Shown: positions 1 to 6,654, numbered from the stretch's first letter. The stretch is 11,875 bases of DNA from Phenylobacterium sp. (GCA_028291285.1 JAQGIJ010000634.1:1-11875), one strand, 5' to 3'. The notes: a model not told the origin generated them from the letters alone. Translations and numbers: made by a program.

Positions 1-417
1 GCCTCGCAGGAGGCCGGCGTCCGCACCCGGCTGCTGCCGGCCGAGGCGGCGCGGCCGGCGGACCTCATCGAGGCCGCCGGCTACCTGTTCGTCTGTCCGG
101 AGAACCTGGCCGCGCTCAGCGGCGAGATGAAGGCGTTCTTCGACCGCACCTACTACCCCGTGCTCGACCGCATCCAGGGCCGGCCCTACGCCATCATGGT
201 CTGCGCCGGCAGCGACGGGACCAACGCCGTGCGCCAGATCGCGCGCATCGCCACCGGCTGGCGGCTGCGGGCGATCGCCGAGCCGGTGATCGTCTGCACC
301 CACGCCCAGACGCCCGAGGCCATCCTGGCGGCGAAGACCCTGTCCGCGGAGGAGCTGGAGCCTTGCGCCGAGCTCGGCCAGGCGATGGCGGCGGGGCTGG
401 CGATGGGCGTGTTCTGA
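1..417 (+). CDS. Flavodoxin-fold NAD(P)H-dependent reductase family protein (5' end missing)
   Basis: The reading frame is open from base 1, so the start lies outside the window; about 138 C-terminal residues are present, ending in TGA at 415-417. The visible part reads as the second half of a flavodoxin / NADPH-dependent FMN reductase fold. A hydrophobic strand ending in FVCPENL is followed by SGEMKAFFDRTYYP, the helix that in this family sits next to the flavin and the dimer interface. Next come the strand PYAIMVCAGSDG and a final Rossmann-type strand and helix. The family binds FMN and reduces quinones, flavins or azo compounds; the substrate here cannot be told. The N-terminal phosphate-binding loop is not visible. 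It converges on the quinone oxidoreductase gene with a 6 bp gap. Family assignment is fairly secure; the exact role is unknown. Confidence 0.8.
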   Translation, partial: ASQEAGVRTRLLPAEAARPADLIEAAGYLFVCPENLAALSGEMKAFFDRTYYPVLDRIQGRPYAIMVCAGSDGTNAVRQIARIATGWRLRAIAEPVIVCTHAQTPEAILAAKTLSAEELEPCAELGQAMAAGLAMGVF

Positions 418-423
418 GCGCCG

Positions 424-1404
424 TCAGCCGCCGATCTCGACGACGATGCGGCCGGCGGCGCGGCCGGCGTGGGCGGCCTGCATGGCCTCGGCGAAGCGCT
501 CGAACGGATAGGTCTCGGCGATCTTCGGGCGGATCGCCCCCTTGGCGTAGAGCTCGAACAGGGCGGCGAGGTTGGCTGCGGCCACCTGCGGCTCATTCAG
601 GCCGAACTGGCGGATGTCGACGCCGACCAGGTCCGCGCCCTTGAGCAGCGGCAGGTTCACCGGCAGGCGCGGGATCTCGCCCGCGGCGAAGCCGATCACC
701 AAGTGGCGGCCCTTCCAGGCCAGCGACCGGAAGGCGAGTTCAGTGGCCGCGCCGCCCACCGGATCGACGACCACGTCCACGCCGCGGCCGCTGGTCAGCG
801 CCTTGATCTGGTCGCGCCAGTCGGCGGCGCCGGAGTCCACCGCGGCCTCGGCTCCGGCCTCCAGCGCCAGCGCGCGCTTGGCCTCGCTCGAGGCCGAGCC
901 GATCACCCGCGCGCCCAGCGCCTTGGCGAGCTGGATGGCCGCAACGCCTACGGCGCCGCCGGCGCCCAGCACCAGCACCGTCTCGCCGGGCGCCAGCCGG
1001 GCGCGCTGCACCAGGGCGTGGTAGGCGGTGGCGTAGCTCACCCGGAACACCGAGCCCTCGGCGAAGCTCATGCCGTCGGGCAGCTTCACCGGCGTCGAGG
1101 CGGCGAGCACCGCCTGTTGCGACAGCCCCCCGCCCATGCCCGAGGCGGCCACCCGGTCGCCGGGCGCAAGGTCGCTCACGCCCTCGCCCACCGCCTCGAC
1201 GACGCCGGCGAACTCGGTGCCGGGGGTGAAGGGCAGCGGCGGCTTGATCTGATAGCCGCCGGCGGCGATCAGCACGTCGACGAAGCTCACGCCGACCGCG
1301 CGGACCGCGATGCGCACCTGGCCCGCGCCCGGCTCAGGCGCCGGCTTCTCCTCGATGACGAACGTCTCCGGCGCTCCGAAGGCGTGCGCGACCACCGCCC
1401 GCAT
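424..1404 (-). CDS. Zinc-independent NADPH:quinone oxidoreductase (MDR superfamily)
   Basis: This 326-residue protein has the usual length of the quinone oxidoreductase branch of the medium-chain dehydrogenase/reductase superfamily, soluble enzymes that reduce quinones or enones with NADPH. The N-terminal GroES-like domain contains PFTPGTEFAGVVEAVGEGV followed by PGDRVAA (about 58-87). The Rossmann domain has the nucleotide loop GAGGAVGVAAIQLAKALGA (147-165). The VNLPLLKGADLVGVDI stretch (249-264) is typical of this branch. The structural-zinc cysteine cluster of alcohol dehydrogenases is absent, which supports the zinc-free group. ATG at 1402-1404 is the natural start because the protein begins directly with the first strand (MRAVVAHAFG). 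It is transcribed away from cheW and seems to be a single-gene unit. The physiological substrate is not predictable. Confidence 0.92.
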   Translation of the reverse strand: MRAVVAHAFGAPETFVIEEKPAPEPGAGQVRIAVRAVGVSFVDVLIAAGGYQIKPPLPFTPGTEFAGVVEAVGEGVSDLAPGDRVAASGMGGGLSQQAVLAASTPVKLPDGMSFAEGSVFRVSYATAYHALVQRARLAPGETVLVLGAGGAVGVAAIQLAKALGARVIGSASSEAKRALALEAGAEAAVDSGAADWRDQIKALTSGRGVDVVVDPVGGAATELAFRSLAWKGRHLVIGFAAGEIPRLPVNLPLLKGADLVGVDIRQFGLNEPQVAAANLAALFELYAKGAIRPKIAETYPFERFAEAMQAAHAGRAAGRIVVEIGG

Positions 1405-1476
1405 GACTTTCCCCTCCCGCTGTTCCTGTCGCCATCAGAGCGGATGCGCCGCCCCATGCGCAATGGCCTCGCTCCC

Positions 1477-1492
1477 TTAAGGCCTGTTTTAC
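1477..1492 (+). promoter_or_regulatory. Possible CtrA-like box upstream of cheW
   Basis: TTAA at 1477-1480, a 7 bp spacer and TTTAC at 1488-1492 match the CtrA consensus (TTAA, N7, TTAAC) with one base difference. It lies in an AT-richer patch of the divergent spacer between the quinone oxidoreductase and cheW genes, about 75 bp before the cheW start. CtrA controls many motility genes in Caulobacterales, so the location makes sense. One degenerate 9-base match is weak evidence on its own. Confidence 0.3.
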
Positions 1493-1564
1493 CGGTTCAC
1501 GGGACAACTGCAGGCTGAGATGTGCGCCCGCATTGCGCGAGGCCGCCGCGCGGAAGGTCTGGGC

Positions 1565-2032
1565 ATGCCAGGGGAACACAAGCTGCCGGCGGTGGGCTCG
1601 GAGCTGATCTGCGTCTCGATCGGCGAGCACCTCTACGCCATCGACATCATGCAGGTGCGCGAGATCCGCGGCTGGACGGTCTCCACGCCGCTGCCGCACG
1701 CCCCGGCGCACGTGCTGGGGATGATCAATCTGCGCGGGGCCATCCTGCCGGTGATCGACCTGGGCTCGCTGCTGGGCGTCGGCGAGACGGCCGTGTCCGC
1801 CTCCTCGGTGGTGATGGTGGCCCAGATCGGCGACAACCAGGCGGGCCTGCTGGTGGACGCGGTCTGCGACATCCTGATGGTCGCCGAGAACATGCTGCAG
1901 GAGGCGCCCAACGTCGGCGGCGGACGCGTCCGGGACTTCGTGGCCGGGGTGATGACCACCGACCAGGGCATCGTCACCCTGCTCTCCCTCGACCACGTCA
2001 TGCCCGAAGGCCTGTCCGCCCAGGCTGCCTGA
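1565..2032 (+). CDS. cheW: CheW-like chemotaxis coupling protein (orphan)
   Basis: This is a single CheW domain of 155 residues. CheW couples methyl-accepting chemoreceptors to the histidine kinase CheA at the cytoplasmic membrane. Family features are the first strand GSELICVSIGEHLYAIDI (11-28), the VREIRG segment, MINLRGAILPVIDL (53-66) with the conserved NLRG arginine at 58, GLLVDAV (94-100) and the last strand IVTLLSLDHVM. ATG 1565 was chosen over an in-frame ATG at 1520 because GGAAGG (1552-1557) lies 7 bp upstream of it. The earlier start would add a basic, non-conserved 15-residue tail and has no clear ribosome site. No cheA, cheY, cheR or receptor gene is nearby, so this is an isolated copy. 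It may serve an alternative array or a second coupling role. Confidence 0.93.
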   Translation: MPGEHKLPAVGSELICVSIGEHLYAIDIMQVREIRGWTVSTPLPHAPAHVLGMINLRGAILPVIDLGSLLGVGETAVSASSVVMVAQIGDNQAGLLVDAVCDILMVAENMLQEAPNVGGGRVRDFVAGVMTTDQGIVTLLSLDHVMPEGLSAQAA

Positions 2033-2038
2033 GCCTCC

Positions 2039-2791
2039 TTAGGTCGGCCGCATCGCCTGGAGCAGGCTGCCGGTGTAGGCCGCGTGGCCCACGTGGGTGA
2101 GCCTCGCCTCGACGTCGGCCCAGATCTCGCCGCCCAGGTCGCGCCAGCGACGGCAGAAGGCGTAGTCCTCGGATAGGTACTGCCCCGTCTCCGGCTCGAT
2201 CAGGGTGTCGAAGACCATCACCGCCGAGGCGGGTGCGTCGCCCAGTTCCGAGAGGTCGGCGGTAAGCTCGGGATGCGCCTCGACGATGCGCTGCATGGCC
2301 GCCCGCTCGATCATCAGGAAGCCGGTGCCGGCGTAGGCCACCTTGGCGAAGCCGTCGTTCACCTCGACGCTGTTGTCCGGCGTGGGGATGAAGCGGACGA
2401 CGTAGCCGATCGCCTGGGCCATCAGGTCGGCGACGCCCGCCTTGGCCGCGGCCCGGGCCTTCTCCCAGTCGATGTGCTTGAGCGGGCAGACCGCCGCCGC
2501 CACCGGCCGGCTCGCCTCGAGCAGGCGGAAGACGTTGTCCGGCGCAAAGCCGATGTCGGCGTCGCAGTAGAGGATGTGCGTCGCCGCGGGATGGGCGAGG
2601 AAACTCGCCGCCAGGCGGCTGCGCGCGCGGGTGATCAGCGCGTCGCCGCCCATCAGCTCCACGTGCAGGCCCACGCCGCGGGCCCGGCAGGCGGCCTGCA
2701 GCGCCACCACCGAGCGCATGAAGAAGACGTTCACGCTGCCGCCGAAACAGGGCGTGGCCAGGTAGATGAAGGGCGCCGCGCGCTCAGGCAT
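2039..2791 (-). CDS. GT-A-like glycosyltransferase family protein
   Basis: The 250-residue protein looks like a soluble nucleotide-sugar glycosyltransferase of the GT-A fold. Visible features are an N-terminal strand (FIYLATPCFGG, 8-18), ALITRARSRLAASFL (51-65), and HILYCDADIGF (72-82) with the metal-binding DxD-type motif at residues 77-79. Further on are AGTGFLMI (154-161), YLSEDYAFCRRWR (205-217) with the acidic ED pair typical of the acceptor and catalytic region, and a late THVGH (232-236) with candidate metal-ligand histidines. This arrangement recalls Anp1-like and phage- or rhizobial-type short glycosyltransferases. Donor and acceptor are unknown. ATG at 2789-2791 lies inside the end of the VanZ gene (8 bp overlap), which implies translational coupling. 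It converges on cheW with a 6 bp gap. Confidence 0.75.
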   Translation of the reverse strand: MPERAAPFIYLATPCFGGSVNVFFMRSVVALQAACRARGVGLHVELMGGDALITRARSRLAASFLAHPAATHILYCDADIGFAPDNVFRLLEASRPVAAAVCPLKHIDWEKARAAAKAGVADLMAQAIGYVVRFIPTPDNSVEVNDGFAKVAYAGTGFLMIERAAMQRIVEAHPELTADLSELGDAPASAVMVFDTLIEPETGQYLSEDYAFCRRWRDLGGEIWADVEARLTHVGHAAYTGSLLQAMRPT

Positions 2792-3170
2792 CGCGGGTCC
2801 GCGGCGCCGCCATGCGCATCGCCAGCATGACCAGCCACCAGACCAGCAGCGCGGCGCCGACGCCTGTGCTGTCCGCCGCCCAGTCGCGCCAGTCGGCGTC
2901 GCGACCGAACGGCAGGTCGCCCTGCAGCACCTCGACCAACCCGCCGAACGCGAAGGCGAAGGCGGTGACGCGGGCGGGGCGCGCCGGCCAGAGCACGAGC
3001 CCCAGGCCGGTCAGCACGCACCAGGCGAGGCTATGCTCGGCCTTGTCCCACAGGTTGACGGTGGGCAGGTCATTGGACGGCGCCAGGCACAGGTAGAGCA
3101 GCACGGCGACCGCCCCCGCATAGGCGGCGATGCGAAGCGCCGGCGGCCATCGCCAGGGCAAGAGGCTCAC
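2784..3170 (-). CDS. VanZ family integral membrane protein
   Basis: This is a 128-residue polytopic membrane protein with about four hydrophobic segments (roughly 12-30, 45-61, 66-82 and 102-120). VanZ-type signatures are present: WDKAEHSLAW (41-50) matches the DK..H motif. GGLVEVLQ (76-83) followed by GRDADWRDWAADSTGVG (89-105) matches the E..Q and GR..D..D...G pattern. VanZ proteins are linked to low-level teicoplanin resistance in Gram-positives, but the broad family has no settled biochemical role. The GTG start at 3168-3170 shares bases with the TGA of a preceding short ORF (GTGA overlap), and its 3' end overlaps the glycosyltransferase start. An envelope-polysaccharide role together with that glycosyltransferase is inference. 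Confidence 0.82.
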   Translation of the reverse strand: MSLLPWRWPPALRIAAYAGAVAVLLYLCLAPSNDLPTVNLWDKAEHSLAWCVLTGLGLVLWPARPARVTAFAFAFGGLVEVLQGDLPFGRDADWRDWAADSTGVGAALLVWWLVMLAMRMAAPRTRDA

Positions 3171-3244
3171 AGCTTCAGGCCCAGCCGCGGGACCGTCGCA
3201 ACGATCACGCCCGACAAGGCCGCCTTGACCAGGAGGTAGAGCAT
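3167..3244 (-). CDS. Possible 25-residue membrane peptide, or remnant of a longer membrane protein
   Basis: On the minus strand an ATG at 3242-3244 opens a 25-codon frame ending in TGA at 3167-3169. A GAGGG ribosome site lies about 5 bp before the ATG. The peptide MLYLLVKAALSGVIVATV is one hydrophobic segment followed by a short tail, PRLGLKL. Its stop overlaps the GTG of the VanZ gene, as in translationally coupled genes. The first 18 residues resemble, from memory, the start of small four-helix membrane proteins of the DUF3147 type, so it may be a truncated remnant rather than a complete gene. It may also be a leader peptide for VanZ. Its coding status is uncertain. Confidence 0.4.
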   Translation of the reverse strand: MLYLLVKAALSGVIVATVPRLGLKL

Positions 3245-3325
3245 CGCACCCTCATAGCAGACCCGCCGACGCTTGCACCGGGGGAGGCGCCTCACTAGCC
3301 TCCGCCAAGCGCAAGAGGACGGCGG

Positions 3326-3973
3326 ATGGGCATCGAAGCGGTGATCTTTGACTTCGGCGGCGTCATAACCGCCTCCCCGTTCGAGGCTTTCAACCGCTTC
3401 GAGGCGGAGCATGGCCTGCCCCGCGACATCATCCGGCGGGTCAACGCGACCAACCCGCACGACAACGCCTGGGCGCACCTCGAACGCAGCGACATCGATT
3501 CCGCCGAGTTCGACCGGCGGTTCCGCGAAGAGTCGAAGGCGCTGGGCCACGAGGTGTCGGGGGCCGCGGTGATGGCCCAGCTTTCCGGGGCCATCCGGCC
3601 GCGGATGGTGTCGGCGCTGAAGACCTGCAAGCAGCACTTCAAGGTGGGCTGCATCACCAACAACTTCATGACCGAGAAGGGCGACGCCCACCGCCTGGCG
3701 AGCGCCATGGGTGAGGTGCTGGAGCTGTTCGACGCGGTGATCGAGAGCGCCAAGGCGGGCCTGCGCAAGCCCGACCCGCGGATCTATCTGATGATGTGCG
3801 AGCTGCTCGACGTCGCGCCCGGGGCCTGCGTCTACCTCGACGACCTGGGGATCAACTGCAAGCCGGCCGCCGCGCTCGGCATGACCGCGATCAAGGTGGT
3901 GGACGTGGACCAGACCCTCGCCGACCTCGCCCGCGCCACGGGCCTGGCCTTCGAAGCCGAGGCGGCGGCGTGA
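3326..3973 (+). CDS. HAD-IA family hydrolase (phosphatase-like)
   Basis: This 215-residue HAD-superfamily hydrolase is of the type related to YihX and the phosphatase domains of soluble epoxide hydrolase and ACAD10. Motif I is IFDFGGVI with the nucleophile Asp9. The usual second Asp (position +2) is Gly11, as in several members of this subgroup. Motif II is ITNN (110-113). Motif III is Lys148 in LRKPDPRIY, and motif IV is [17 protein letters not shown] (170-186) with Asp172/173. The helical cap lies at about 20-90. The family removes phosphate from small phosphorylated metabolites; the substrate is unknown. The gene opens a plus-strand operon: its TGA overlaps the GTG of the pterin dehydratase by 4 bp. 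An AAGAGGA ribosome site precedes the ATG. Confidence 0.9.
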   Translation: MGIEAVIFDFGGVITASPFEAFNRFEAEHGLPRDIIRRVNATNPHDNAWAHLERSDIDSAEFDRRFREESKALGHEVSGAAVMAQLSGAIRPRMVSALKTCKQHFKVGCITNNFMTEKGDAHRLASAMGEVLELFDAVIESAKAGLRKPDPRIYLMMCELLDVAPGACVYLDDLGINCKPAAALGMTAIKVVDVDQTLADLARATGLAFEAEAAA

Positions 3974-4275
3974 GCCGGCCGCCGAAGATCGGCGCGGCCG
4001 CCGCGCTGAAGGGCCTGCCCGGCTGGACGGCGGCCGAGGGCGGGCGCGACGCCATCTGCCGGACCTACCGCTTCGGCGACTTCAACAGCGCCTTCGGCTT
4101 CATGGCCCGCGTGGCGCTGATGGCGGAGAAGCTCGACCACCACCCGGAGTGGTTCAACGTCTACAGCCGGGTGGAGGTGACGCTGGCCACCCACGACGCG
4201 GACGGGGTGACGGAACTCGACGTGAAGCTCGCCGGCTTCATGGACGACGCCGCCGGCGCCTTGGGCCTGCGTTGA
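3970..4275 (+). CDS. phhB: 4a-hydroxytetrahydrobiopterin dehydratase (pterin-4a-carbinolamine dehydratase)
   Basis: The protein has 101 residues, the normal size for the PCD/DCoH family. It dehydrates 4a-hydroxytetrahydropterin to quinonoid dihydropterin, recycling the cofactor of aromatic amino acid hydroxylases; many bacterial homologues have other or unknown roles. The active-site block [18 protein letters not shown] (53-70) supplies His57, His58 and Trp61. His75 in LATHDADG corresponds to the third catalytic histidine, and TELD (81-84) ends the core. The N-terminal LPGWT motif is also present. The start is GTG 3970, inside the HAD gene stop (GTGA), which implies coupled translation. No ATG offers a full-length protein. 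No phenylalanine hydroxylase gene is in the window, so its biological partner is open. Confidence 0.93.
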   Translation: MSRPPKIGAAAALKGLPGWTAAEGGRDAICRTYRFGDFNSAFGFMARVALMAEKLDHHPEWFNVYSRVEVTLATHDADGVTELDVKLAGFMDDAAGALGLR

Positions 4276-4281
4276 AACTTT

Positions 4282-4288
4282 AGGGAGA
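4282..4288 (+). promoter_or_regulatory. Ribosome binding site of the SDR gene
   Basis: AGGGAGA lies 6 bp upstream of ATG 4295, in the 19 bp gap after the pterin dehydratase stop. It fixes the SDR start and shows the SDR can be translated independently within the operon. Confidence 0.75.
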
Positions 4289-4294
4289 GCCAGG

Positions 4295-5071
4295 ATGGGC
4301 CGACGGGTCGCAGGCAAAAAGGCGTTCGTCACCGGCGCAGCCCAGGGCCTGGGCGAGGCCATCGCTCAGCGGCTGGCCGAGGAGGGCGCCAAGGTGACGC
4401 TCGCCGATATCAACGCCGAGGGCGCACGCGCGGTCGCCGCCGAGATCGACCGCATCCACGGCGAGGGGACCGCCTTCGCCGTTCCGCTGGACGTCACCAA
4501 GGAAGACCAGTGGATCTATGCGCTCGAGGAGGCCGACGCGGCCATGGGCGGGATCTCGGTGCTGGTGAACAACGCCGGGATCTTCCGCACCGGCGACGTG
4601 GAGCAGCTGAGCTACGAGGCCTGGAAGCAGTCGATGAGCGTCAACGTCGACTCCGTCTTCCTGGGCGCGAAATATGCGCTGAAGTACATGCGGCAGAACA
4701 CGCCCGGCTCGATCGTCAACATCTCCTCGATCGCGGGCCTGATCGCGGGCCACAACACGCCGGCCTACAACGCGTCGAAGGCCGCGGTCTGGCTGCTCTC
4801 CAAAAGCATCGCCCTGCACTGCGCGCGCCAGGGCGTGGACGTGCGCTCGAACTCCGTCCATCCGGCCTTCATCGACACCCCGATCCTCGATCCGCTGCGC
4901 GACCAGCTCGGCCGCGACGAGGCCGAGGCCAAGCTCGCCCGGCAGGTGCCGATGGGCCGGATCGGCAAACCGCAGGACGTCGCCGACGCGGTGATCTACC
5001 TGGCCTCGGACGAGAGCCGCTTCATGACCGGCGCGGAGCTGAAGCTCGACGGCGGCATCAGCGCGATGTGA
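4295..5071 (+). CDS. Classical SDR-family NAD(P)-dependent oxidoreductase
   Basis: This 258-residue short-chain dehydrogenase/reductase is complete in all catalytic features. The dinucleotide loop is TGAAQGLG (13-20), with Asp38 at the end of the second strand, which usually favours NAD(H). NNAG is at 92-95, the catalytic Asn at 117, Ser145 follows NIS, and YNASK (158-162) gives Tyr158 and Lys162. HPAFIDTPIL (189-198) and a C-terminal TGAELKLDGG are usual for FabG-like and hydroxysteroid- or cyclic-alcohol-dehydrogenase-like SDRs. It oxidises or reduces a secondary alcohol/ketone; the substrate cannot be named. It is third in the operon after the HAD and pterin dehydratase genes. Its stop codon is part of a hairpin shared with the convergent gene. 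Confidence 0.93.
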   Translation: MGRRVAGKKAFVTGAAQGLGEAIAQRLAEEGAKVTLADINAEGARAVAAEIDRIHGEGTAFAVPLDVTKEDQWIYALEEADAAMGGISVLVNNAGIFRTGDVEQLSYEAWKQSMSVNVDSVFLGAKYALKYMRQNTPGSIVNISSIAGLIAGHNTPAYNASKAAVWLLSKSIALHCARQGVDVRSNSVHPAFIDTPILDPLRDQLGRDEAEAKLARQVPMGRIGKPQDVADAVIYLASDESRFMTGAELKLDGGISAM

Positions 5072-5088
5072 GGCGCTGCGGCGCCTCA
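5069..5088. terminator. Bidirectional hairpin containing both convergent stop codons
   Basis: TGAGGCGC (5069-5076), a TGCG loop and GCGCCTCA (5081-5088) form a perfect 8 bp stem. The first arm begins with the TGA of the SDR gene. The second arm ends with the complement of the TGA of the minus-strand exported protein. There is no T tract on either side, so it may act as a transcript-end or 3'-stabilising structure rather than a classical intrinsic terminator. Confidence 0.55.
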
Positions 5089-5499
5089 GTTCACCAGCAC
5101 CGCGCCCATCAAGAGGCGCGCGCCGGGCTTGCCCAGGGTCTGGTCGGTGGCGCGCTGCAGGGTGCGGGCGAGGAAGTCGGGGTTGGGCGGGAAGCCCGCG
5201 GGCAGGCCGCCGGCGTAGATCTGCACCGCCTGGACATAGGCGGCCCTCAGCCTGGGCAGCAGCAGCTCGGCGCGCGAGCGGAGCGCCGCGTCGGGGATGT
5301 CGACGCCGCAGTCCACCGTCATGACGCCGCGCCGGCCGCCCGGCCTGACGGTGTAGGCCGTCAGGGTCTCGACCTGGATGTAGCTCTCGCCGCCGGTCTT
5401 GCGCTTGTCGCCGCCCTCGCCGGCGCGCGACGCCCCAGGGAGAGCGAACGGCGCGGCGGCGGCCAGGGCGGCCAGCGCAAGGACCAGGCGGCGTCTCAT
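5086..5499 (-). CDS. Exported protein of unknown function, weakly FliL-like
   Basis: The 137-residue protein has an N-terminal signal: MRRRL followed by an alanine-rich hydrophobic stretch (5-20) and a likely cleavage after SRA at 26. Three arginines give a weak twin-arginine look, but no full Tat motif is present. The mature part has strands (SYIQVETLTAYTV, 39-51; RRGVMTVDCGVDI, 56-68), an Arg-rich helix (ALRSRAELLLPRLRAAYVQ, 72-90) and a C-terminal helix-strand (DFLARTLQRATDQTLG, then ARLLMGAVLVN). This order resembles the periplasmic domain of FliL-type flagellar proteins, but I do not recognise a defined family. It is divergent from pseB and convergent with the SDR gene. The single cysteine (Cys64) is not a lipobox. 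Location is probably periplasmic. Confidence 0.75.
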   Translation of the reverse strand: MRRRLVLALAALAAAAPFALPGASRAGEGGDKRKTGGESYIQVETLTAYTVRPGGRRGVMTVDCGVDIPDAALRSRAELLLPRLRAAYVQAVQIYAGGLPAGFPPNPDFLARTLQRATDQTLGKPGARLLMGAVLVN

Positions 5500-5564
5500 C
5501 GGCCGCGATCATGAACAAACATGGTTAGCGGTCTCTTTACGAGCCGGCCCCGACAGTGCCCCGG

Positions 5565-5583
5565 AGCGGGCGATTCGCCCGCT
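5565..5583 (+). promoter_or_regulatory. Leader hairpin before pseB
   Basis: AGCGGGCG (5565-5572), an ATT loop and CGCCCGCT (5576-5583) form a perfect 8 bp stem 18 bp upstream of the preferred pseB start (TTG 5602) and directly before an in-frame GTG (5584). If it lies in the mRNA leader it could influence translation. If the gene instead starts at ATG 5521 it is simply coding sequence. Confidence 0.35.
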
Positions 5584-5601
5584 GTGCCAACGGAGCCGCC
5601 C

Positions 5602-6654
5602 TTGGGCCGATTCGCCCCGACCACGCTTGATCTCGACGGCAAGGTCATCCTCGTGACCGGCGCCACCGGCTCGTTCGGGCGCCGGTTCGTCGAGACCGTC
5701 CTGGAGCGCGCGAGCCCCCGCAAGCTGATCGTCTATTCCCGGGACGAGCTGAAGCAGAGCGAGATGCAGATCGACCTCGCCGAGCGCTTCGGCCCCGACC
5801 AGCTCGGGCGGTTGCGCTTCTTCCTGGGCGACGTGCGCGACCGCGAGCGGCTGACCCTGGCGATGCGCGGCGTCGATATCGTGGTGCACGCCGCGGCCCT
5901 CAAGCAGGTGCCGGCGGCGGAGTACAACCCCTCGGAATGCATCCACACCAATGTGCTGGGCGCGGAGAACGTGGTCTGGGCCTGCCTGACCAACCGGGTC
6001 AAGCAGGTGGTGGCGCTCTCCACCGACAAGGCCTGCAACCCGATCAACCTCTATGGCGCCACCAAGCTCGCCTCCGACAAGACTTTCGTGGCGGCGAACA
6101 ACCTCTCCGGCGACATCGGCACGCGCTTCTCGGTGGTGCGCTACGGCAATGTGGTGGGCTCGCGCGGCTCGGTCGCCCCGCTGTTCCAACGGCTGATCGC
6201 CAACGGCGCGCGCGACCTGCCGATCACCGACCCGCGGATGACGCGCTTCTGGATCACCCTGAATCAGGGCGTCGACTTCGTGCTCTCGTCGCTGGCGCTG
6301 ATGCGCGGCGGCGAGATCTTCGTGCCGAAGATCCCCTCGATGCGGATCGCCGACCTGGCGGCCGCCATGGCGCCGCAGCTGGGCGTCCGCGTGGTCGGCA
6401 TCCGGCCCGGCGAGAAGCTGCACGAGATCATGATCAGCGCCGACGACGCGCGCACCACGGTCGACCTCGGCGACCGCTACGCCATCGAGCCGGCCTTCGC
6501 CGAATACACGCGCGAGCCGTTCGGCGGCGCGCCGCTGGCGGAGGGCTTCGCCTACGCCTCGGACACCAACGAGGAGTGGCTGTCGGGCGCAGCGCTCCTG
6601 GCGCTGCTCGGCGAGGGCGCGCCCGCCCGGCGGCGGCGGCTCACGGACGCCTGA
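5602..6654 (+). CDS. pseB: UDP-N-acetylglucosamine 4,6-dehydratase (inverting), PseB/FlmA type
   Basis: This is an extended-SDR nucleotide-sugar dehydratase of about 350 residues. It converts UDP-GlcNAc to the UDP-4-keto-6-deoxy-L-arabino sugar, step 1 of pseudaminic-acid synthesis, called FlmA in Caulobacter. Numbered from TTG 5602, it shows TGATGSFG (19-26) for NADP binding, HAAALKQVP (96-104), and the catalytic TDKA (141-144, with Asp142 and Lys143) followed by NLYGATK with Tyr151. RPGEKLHE (268-275) is characteristic of the family. There are no membrane segments, unlike the WbpM-type dehydratases. The start is uncertain: TTG 5602 has GGAG 6 bp upstream and gives the family length, while in-frame GTG 5584 and ATG 5521 would add poorly conserved residues. 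The stop overlaps the pseC ATG by 1 bp (TGATG). Confidence 0.93.
   Translation: MGRFAPTTLDLDGKVILVTGATGSFGRRFVETVLERASPRKLIVYSRDELKQSEMQIDLAERFGPDQLGRLRFFLGDVRDRERLTLAMRGVDIVVHAAALKQVPAAEYNPSECIHTNVLGAENVVWACLTNRVKQVVALSTDKACNPINLYGATKLASDKTFVAANNLSGDIGTRFSVVRYGNVVGSRGSVAPLFQRLIANGARDLPITDPRMTRFWITLNQGVDFVLSSLALMRGGEIFVPKIPSMRIADLAAAMAPQLGVRVVGIRPGEKLHEIMISADDARTTVDLGDRYAIEPAFAEYTREPFGGAPLAEGFAYASDTNEEWLSGAALLALLGEGAPARRRRLTDA

Noticed and set aside
469..1518. A 349-codon plus-strand frame opposite the quinone oxidoreductase
   Set aside because: It is antisense to a clearly conserved MDR protein and its translation is Arg/Gly/His-rich low complexity, as expected in high-GC DNA.
1520..1564. 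Earlier ATG for cheW at 1520
   Set aside because: It adds a basic tail outside the CheW domain and lacks a ribosome site, while ATG 1565 has GGAAGG 7 bp upstream.
3284..3293. GAGGCGCCTC palindrome before the HAD gene
   Set aside because: Short GC palindromes are expected by chance at this base composition; no paired promoter element supports it.
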